Below are positions 5,960 through 10,164 of a stretch of DNA of 10,164 bases, one piece after another. This DNA comes from an uncultured Clostridia bacterium. GTDB lineage: Bacteria; Bacillota; Clostridia; Oscillospirales; Oscillospiraceae. The notes under the pieces were generated by a model, which did no database searches, had not been told where the DNA came from, and was given only the letters and a program-made list of their open reading frames with translations. Location of the stretch: positions 1-10,164 of the forward strand of contig CALICR010000121.1 in assembly GCA_938049125.1 (NCBI GenBank), written 5' to 3'. Positions within the stretch are counted from its first letter, which is position 1. Each line of letters begins with the position of its first letter. The translations under genes and the position numbers were made by a program.

Positions 5960-6868
5960 GTGACGACGATTGCAAGTGCATTCAATGGGCTCCGGTCCAT
6001 GATATCCTCCATCGGGTTCAACGATATCCTGGACATCCTCATCGTGGCGCTGGTGTTCTATGCGCTGCTGCTGCGGATCAAGTCCTCCAGCGCCGTGCGC
6101 ATCGCATCGGCTATCGTGCTGCTGCTGCTCTGCACCTGGCTGACCGACGTGGTCAAGATGCGGGCCCTCAACTTTATATTGACGAAGATCCTGGAGATCG
6201 GTGCCATCGCGCTGGTCATCGTGTTCCAGCCGGAGCTGCGGCGCTTCCTCGAGCGCATCGGCTCGAAGTCCATGTCTGTGCTTTCCAACCAGAAGGGCGC
6301 GGTCAGCGCCACAGAGCAGTCCATCGCCCGGACGGTGACGGCCTGCGAGATCATGGCCCGGGAGCGCACCGGCGTTCTCATTGTCTTTGAGCGGGAGATC
6401 GCCCTGGACGACTATTTCAAGTCCGGCACCATCATCGACGCCGAGGTCTCCACGGAGCTGCTGCGGAACCTGTTTTTCACCAAAGCATCGCTCCATGACG
6501 GCGCCGTCATTATCCGCCGGGACCGGATCGCCGCCGCGGGCTGCGTCCTCCCGCTGACGGAGAACACCAGCATCAGCAGCGATCTCGGTACGCGGCACCG
6601 TGCCGGCATCGGCATGAGCGAAGCCAGTGATGCCGTCGTCGTCATCGTCTCCGAGGAGACGGGCACCATCTCCGTGGCCGTGGGCGGCATGCTCAAGCAG
6701 GGCCTGGGCCCGGATATGCTGAAAAAGCTGCTGTTGTCGGAGCTGCAATCCATGATGGACGACGGAGAAGAGGAGGGCCTGTTCGAGAAGGCCCGCCGCT
6801 GGCTCCTCTCGAAGAAGCACGCGGGGGAGGAACAAGCAGATGAAGAAACAAAGCCAGAAAAGAAGTAG
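5960..6868 (+). CDS. cdaA: Diadenylate cyclase CdaA (c-di-AMP synthase, membrane-bound)
   Basis: CdaA condenses two ATP into the second messenger c-di-AMP, which controls potassium and osmolyte balance and affects wall homeostasis in Bacillota. The 302-residue product has three predicted N-terminal membrane helices (about 22-40, 45-63 and 70-90). A cytoplasmic DAC (DisA_N) domain follows from about 105 to 260. The catalytic motif DGA is at 180-182 (LHDGAVIIR) and RHR at 212-214 (GTRHRAGIGMSE), both intact, so the enzyme should be active. The start is a GTG at 5960 with gggtgag 6 bases upstream. A highly charged tail (about 255-302) follows the domain and encodes the overlap with cdaR. It heads the operon from the promoter at 5848-5876. 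Confidence 0.95.
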   Translation: MTTIASAFNGLRSMISSIGFNDILDILIVALVFYALLLRIKSSSAVRIASAIVLLLLCTWLTDVVKMRALNFILTKILEIGAIALVIVFQPELRRFLERIGSKSMSVLSNQKGAVSATEQSIARTVTACEIMARERTGVLIVFEREIALDDYFKSGTIIDAEVSTELLRNLFFTKASLHDGAVIIRRDRIAAAGCVLPLTENTSISSDLGTRHRAGIGMSEASDAVVVIVSEETGTISVAVGGMLKQGLGPDMLKKLLLSELQSMMDDGEEEGLFEKARRWLLSKKHAGEEQADEETKPEKK

Positions 6869-8120
6869 GCTGATCTGCCTGCTGATCTCCCTGGTCGCGG
6901 CAGTTGCCCTCTGGGCCTACGTTGTGACGGTGGTCAGCACGGAGAAAAGCGCGACCATCTACAATATTCCCGTCACCTTCACGGGCCTCGATACACTCCA
7001 GGAGCAGAATCTCACGGTGACGGAGGGCCTGGATGCCACGGTGACGCTCCAGCTGACGGGCCGCCGGACCCTGATTCAGGAGCTGAACCGGGACAACATC
7101 TCCCTGACCGTGGACGTCTCCAAGATCACCACCGCCGGGACCTACAGCCGGAACTATAACATCAGCTACCCCAGCGGCATCTCCGGCATCAACGTAGACC
7201 GCCGGATGCCCGGCACCATCGATGTCACCGTCGAGGAGCTGGAGAGCCGGGAGATCCCGGTGAAGGTGGCCTTCCAGGGCTCCGCCGCCGAGGGCTACAT
7301 GATCGGCTCCAGCACCGCGGCCTTTGACGCCATCACCATCACGGGCACGGCGGACCAGATGGATGCCGTCTCTGCGGCCCTGGTCATCGTGAACGACCAG
7401 AACCTCACCAGCGGCTTCGTGCGCAACATGGACTTCACGCTGGTGGACGGCGAGGGCAACCCTGTGGACGACACGGGCATCGAAAAGGAAGTCGATACCA
7501 TCAAGGTGACCGTCAGCGTCGTGAAATACAAGGAGGTCCCGCTGGTGCTGAACTTCACGCCCGGAGGCGGCGCGACGGAGGAGAACGTGAGCTGGGAGTC
7601 CAATCCCAAGACCATCACCGTCTCCGGCGACGAGAAGCTCCTGGACGGCCTGAACCAGATCGCACTGGGCACCGAGAACCTCTCCGGCATCGTGGCGGAC
7701 ACCACGAAGACCTACCCCATCGTCCTGCCCGACGGCGTGAAGAACGAGACGGGTGAGGCCGAGGCCACCGTGACCATCGCCTTCCGGGGTCTGACGTCCA
7801 CGACGCTACGGGTCAGCAACTTTGAGTTCACCGGCGTCCCGACGGGCTATGTGGCCAAGGCGGTGACCCAGTCGCTCCAGATTACGGTCCGCGGCCCCAG
7901 CAGCGAGATCAAGGAGCTGAACGCCGGCGGTGTCCGCGTCGTGGCGGACCTCTCGGGCCTCAGCGGTGTGGCCGGTACTTACACGGTGGACAACGTGACC
8001 GTGGCCCTGCCGGGCAGCGAGCAGAGCGGTGTCCTCGGCAGCTACAGCGTGATGGTCACGCTGATGACCGAGGAGGACTATCTGAACTCCACGGCAGAAA
8101 ACAACGACGGCTTAGATTAA
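6840..8120 (+). CDS. cdaR: CdaR-like YbbR-domain protein, regulator of CdaA
   Basis: CdaR is the membrane-anchored extracytoplasmic partner that modulates CdaA activity. The 426-residue product has a basic N-terminus (KKQSQKRSR), one membrane helix at about residues 11-31, then a long extracellular region of beta-rich repeats consistent with tandem YbbR domains. Recurring boundaries are IYNIPVTFTGL near 40, SREIPVKVAFQGS near 138, YKEVPLVLNFTPGG near 230 and LRVSNFEFTGVP near 322, suggesting about four repeats. It ends in an acidic tail. The ATG overlaps the end of cdaA by 29 bases, with a ggggaggaa ribosome site inside cdaA, so the two are coupled. In many Bacillota glmM comes next; here it does not. 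The assignment rests on the YbbR repeats plus the cdaA neighbour. Confidence 0.93.
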   Translation: MKKQSQKRSRLICLLISLVAAVALWAYVVTVVSTEKSATIYNIPVTFTGLDTLQEQNLTVTEGLDATVTLQLTGRRTLIQELNRDNISLTVDVSKITTAGTYSRNYNISYPSGISGINVDRRMPGTIDVTVEELESREIPVKVAFQGSAAEGYMIGSSTAAFDAITITGTADQMDAVSAALVIVNDQNLTSGFVRNMDFTLVDGEGNPVDDTGIEKEVDTIKVTVSVVKYKEVPLVLNFTPGGGATEENVSWESNPKTITVSGDEKLLDGLNQIALGTENLSGIVADTTKTYPIVLPDGVKNETGEAEATVTIAFRGLTSTTLRVSNFEFTGVPTGYVAKAVTQSLQITVRGPSSEIKELNAGGVRVVADLSGLSGVAGTYTVDNVTVALPGSEQSGVLGSYSVMVTLMTEEDYLNSTAENNDGLD

Positions 8121-8144
8121 GCTTTCTGGAAAGGACCGGGCGGC

Positions 8145-8549
8145 GTGCAGCAGATCGTAAAGGTGACAAGGCTCCTGGAGCCGGGCTATGCGGAGGTGTT
8201 CCTGACGCGGCAGAGCGCATGCAGCGGGGACTGCGGTTCCTGCGGCGGCTGCGGCGCGGCGAAGGAGACGCTCCTCGTCCGGGCCAAAAACGATGCCGGG
8301 GCCAGGCCCGGCGACCGGGTCGTGGTGGAGACGGAGACCGGCTCCGTGCTCCTCTCGGCGGCGCTGGTCTACCTCGTGCCGCTGCTGCTGTTCTTCCTCG
8401 GCTGGTTCGGCTTTGCGGCCCTTAGCTGGGCGCCGGGCCTCGGCGGCGGGATCGGTTTTTTGCTTGGCATCGTGCCGGTGCTGCTGCGCAACCGCAGCCT
8501 CCGGCGCAGGACCCAGTTCCGCATCGTCCGCTGCGTTGAGGACGGCTGA
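8145..8549 (+). CDS. RseC/MucC-family (SoxR-reducing system type) membrane protein
   Basis: The 134-residue product fits the RseC/MucC family, named for an E. coli sigma-E modulator linked to the Rsx SoxR-reducing complex. It has a short N-terminal strand region and a four-cysteine cluster, CSGDCGSCGGCG (Cys26, Cys30, Cys33, Cys36). A second small beta region (ARPGDRVVVET, ~53-63) follows, then two membrane helices at about 68-90 and 94-112 and a basic end (RNRSLRRRTQ). The cysteine spacing resembles a metal or Fe-S binding site. The start is a GTG at 8145, with aaagga about 10 bases upstream and 24 bases after the cdaR stop, so it is probably in the cdaA operon. No Rnf/Rsx genes are present in the window, so the E. 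coli role should not be assumed. The stop overlaps the next start by one base (TGATG). Confidence 0.86.
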   Translation: MQQIVKVTRLLEPGYAEVFLTRQSACSGDCGSCGGCGAAKETLLVRAKNDAGARPGDRVVVETETGSVLLSAALVYLVPLLLFFLGWFGFAALSWAPGLGGGIGFLLGIVPVLLRNRSLRRRTQFRIVRCVEDG

Positions 8550-9442
8550 TGTTCGGCTATGTGAGACCCCTGCCGGACGAGCTGAAGGTCCGGGACCTGC
8601 GCGTCTGGCGCGAGGACTACTGCGGCCTCTGCCGCTGCCTCGGGAAGCGCTACGGCTTCGCGGCGCGGTTCCTCCTCAGCTATGATATGACGTTCCTCTA
8701 CGGTCTGCTGACCATGGACGGCCCGGCGGCCCCGGCGAAGAAGTGCTGGTGCCCCGCGGCGGTGGTCCGCTGCAAGGCCTGCCGGCCCGCGGACCCGGCC
8801 ATGGAATACGCCGCGGACCTCACGGTGCTGCTCATGTGGTGGAAGCTCCGGGACGAGCGCCGTGACGGCGGCTTCCTCCGGCGCACGGCGGCGGGCGCGG
8901 CCATGCTGCTCTTCCGCCGGGCCTACCGCCAGGCGGCGGCACGGCAGCCGGAGCTGGACGCCCTGATCCGGACGCAGCTGGATCGGCTCGCCCGGCTGGA
9001 GGCGGCAAGCTCCCCGAGCCTCGATGAGACGGCGGACGCCTTTGCCTCCATCCTGCGCGGCTGCGCCGCCTTCTGGACGGAGCCGGCGCGGCGGCGTCCC
9101 GCGGAGCAGCTGCTCTATCAGGTGGGGCGCTATATCTACCTCATCGACGCGCTGGACGACCTCCCGAAGGATTGCCGCAGCGGGGCCTACAATCCGCTCC
9201 GCTGTCGTTTTCAGATCGGGAACGGCGCGCTCCGGGCCGAGGACAAGGCCTACCTCCTGAAGCTGATGGACTGCTCCATCGACCTCTGCGGCGCGGCCTT
9301 CGAGCTGCTGCCCCGGGGCGCGAAGGGCGCGGTGCCGGAAAATATCATCTACTACGGTCTCCCGGCGGTGCTCCGTGCCGTCTCGGAGGGCAGATTTGAC
9401 CATAGAAAGAAACAGGTGACGACACATGAAAGACCCTTATGA
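8549..9442 (+). CDS. DUF5685 family protein, cysteine-rich N-terminus
   Basis: The 297-residue protein resembles the uncharacterised DUF5685 family, often found beside a J-domain gene in Clostridia. The N-terminus MFGYVRPLPDELKVRD leads into REDYCGLCRCLG. Seven cysteines fall in the first 80 residues (25, 28, 30, 66, 68, 75, 78), arranged CxxCxC ... CxC ... CxxC, which suggests a zinc or Fe-S site. The rest is predicted mostly helical and mostly soluble. A conserved-looking segment near 193-215, IYLIDALDDLPKDCRSGAYN, has an Asp-rich core that faintly recalls the second Asp-rich motif of squalene/phytoene synthases. I see no matching first Asp-rich motif, so no enzymatic role is claimed. The start overlaps the RseC-like stop by one base and the end overlaps the DnaJ-like gene by 17 bases, so translational coupling is likely. 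Confidence 0.82.
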   Translation: MFGYVRPLPDELKVRDLRVWREDYCGLCRCLGKRYGFAARFLLSYDMTFLYGLLTMDGPAAPAKKCWCPAAVVRCKACRPADPAMEYAADLTVLLMWWKLRDERRDGGFLRRTAAGAAMLLFRRAYRQAAARQPELDALIRTQLDRLARLEAASSPSLDETADAFASILRGCAAFWTEPARRRPAEQLLYQVGRYIYLIDALDDLPKDCRSGAYNPLRCRFQIGNGALRAEDKAYLLKLMDCSIDLCGAAFELLPRGAKGAVPENIIYYGLPAVLRAVSEGRFDHRKKQVTTHERPL

Positions 9443-10046
9443 GGTCCTCGGCGTCTCCCGCTCGGCCTCGGACGAGGAGATCAAGCGGGTCTACCGGGAT
9501 CTGGCGCGGAAGTACCACCCGGACAACTACGCGGACAACCCTCTGGCCGACCTGGCTCAGGAGAAGATGAAGGACATCAACGAGGCCTACGACGCCATCA
9601 CCCGGGAGCGTGCCGGGGGCGGCGGCTACCAGGCCCGCGGCGGCTCCGGCTACCAGACCCGGAGCACGGGCTATCAGAACGCCAGCTACTATTCGGCCTC
9701 GGGCAGCCAGACCTATGCCCAGGTGCGCCAGGCCATCAACCGCGGCGACCTGGAGTCGGCGGACTCCATGCTCCGCGGCATCCAGGTCCCGGACGCCGAG
9801 TGGTATTACCTGACCGGCATGGTGGCCTACCGGCGCGGCTGGCTCGACGACGCCATGCGGAATTTCCAGTCCGCGGCGCGGCTGGAGCCGGGCAACCCGG
9901 AGTACCAGCAGGCACTCCGCAATATGCAGGGCGGCAATATGTACCGCCAGGCCAACTACGGCAGCAGCGACTGCGACGACCTCTGCACCTCCATGCTCTG
10001 CGCCCAGTGCCTGTGCAACTGCATGGGCGGCGGCCATGGCTGCTGA
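9426..10046 (+). CDS. J-domain (DnaJ-like) protein with TPR-like region and cysteine-rich tail
   Basis: J-domain proteins stimulate the ATPase of Hsp70 (DnaK) and direct it to clients. In this 206-residue protein, residues 1-62 form a J domain (DPYEVLGVSRSASDEEIKRV) with an intact HPD at 31-33. A Gly/Tyr/Gln-rich linker (about 64-92, repeated GYQ) follows. Residues ~96-170 look like TPR-type helices (INRGDLESADSML, then WYYLTGMVAYRRGWLDDAM). The tail carries seven cysteines in 24 residues (183, 187, 192, 195, 197, 199, 206). This is not DnaJ itself: the CxxCxGxG zinc repeats and substrate-binding domains are missing. The start lies inside the DUF5685 gene with aggtga about 7 bases upstream. 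It is probably a specialised co-chaperone. The role of the cysteine tail (metal binding or redox) is inference. Confidence 0.93.
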   Translation: MKDPYEVLGVSRSASDEEIKRVYRDLARKYHPDNYADNPLADLAQEKMKDINEAYDAITRERAGGGGYQARGGSGYQTRSTGYQNASYYSASGSQTYAQVRQAINRGDLESADSMLRGIQVPDAEWYYLTGMVAYRRGWLDDAMRNFQSAARLEPGNPEYQQALRNMQGGNMYRQANYGSSDCDDLCTSMLCAQCLCNCMGGGHGC

Positions 10047-10164
10047 CCGGCGCGGCGCGGCCCGGCGGGCCGCCTTCGGGGGCCTGCTTGCGGCCCTCTC
10101 CGTCGTTGTGCTCTGGCTCGGCGGCCTGCTGCCGGGCTATGTGATCGCTGCGGCCGCTGTGGCA
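10036..10164 (+). CDS. Start of a probable integral membrane protein (3' truncated)
   Basis: An ATG at 10036 opens a frame that continues to the window edge (43 codons) and overlaps the J-domain gene by 11 bases. The first residues are basic (MAADRRGAARRAAF), followed by a strongly hydrophobic stretch (GGLLAALSVVVLWLGGLLPG) and more hydrophobic residues (YVIAAAAVA). This fits an inside-facing N-terminus and at least one membrane helix, probably several. The visible part is too short to name a family; a multi-pass membrane or ECF-S-like protein is possible. No clear ribosome site is visible, so expression may rely on coupling to the preceding gene. It is likely the next gene of the cdaA operon. 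Confidence 0.65.
   Translation, partial: MAADRRGAARRAAFGGLLAALSVVVLWLGGLLPGYVIAAAAVA

Noticed and set aside
4845..5981. 378-codon minus-strand open frame
   Set aside because: Antisense to the desulfurase-like gene and across the cdaA promoter; composition is that of a shadow frame.
8369..9427. 352-codon minus-strand open frame
   Set aside because: Antisense to the RseC-like and DUF5685 genes; no recognisable domain.
1..10164. CRISPR arrays, insertion sequences, phage or integrase genes
   Set aside because: No spaced direct repeats, terminal inverted repeats flanking a transposase, or recombinase motifs were seen on either strand.

Overview
The window looks like a chromosomal stretch of a high-GC, anaerobic Bacillota bacterium, most likely Oscillospiraceae (Oscillibacter/Flavonifractor-like). 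This is inferred from clostridial-style MurD and IspD motifs, a dockerin-like protein tail, the cdaA-cdaR pair and a DUF5685-DnaJ pair, all in GC-rich coding sequence with good Shine-Dalgarno sites and AT-rich sigma-A-type promoters. It is mostly core housekeeping. I see no phage genes, transposase, integrase, CRISPR array or tRNA.

Layout. (1) Bases 2-379 hold the 3' end of a gene whose product ends in a dockerin-like pair of calcium-binding repeats, followed by a strong terminator. (2) Bases 481-946 on the minus strand are the RNase P RNA gene (rnpB), with its own promoter and terminator; its terminator faces that of the dockerin gene. (3) Back-to-back with the rnpB promoter is a plus-strand promoter for murD-ispD-ispF (peptidoglycan precursor ligase and two MEP-pathway isoprenoid enzymes), closed by a terminator at about 3663-3694. 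(4) A stand-alone MerR-like helix-turn-helix gene (3792-4238) has its own promoter and a long GC-rich terminator. (5) A translationally coupled pair follows: a small DUF3343 protein with a single cysteine and a class V (cysteine desulfurase-like) PLP enzyme. (6) From a clear promoter at 5848-5876 runs a tightly packed probable operon: cdaA (diadenylate cyclase), cdaR (YbbR-domain regulator), an RseC/MucC-family membrane protein, a DUF5685 protein, a J-domain protein with a cysteine-rich tail, and the start of a membrane protein cut by the window edge.

How the genes fit together. MurD acts in cell-wall precursor synthesis, and IspD/IspF feed isoprenoids, including the undecaprenyl lipid carrier that wall synthesis needs. 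CdaA/CdaR make and control c-di-AMP, which is tied to wall and osmotic homeostasis. The least understood part is the right third. There rseC-like, DUF5685 and dnaJ-like genes overlap end to end, and each product carries a cluster of cysteines. The DUF3343/desulfurase pair is a second, separate sulfur-related unit. These two are the best candidates for undescribed biology here, but their joint functions are inference.
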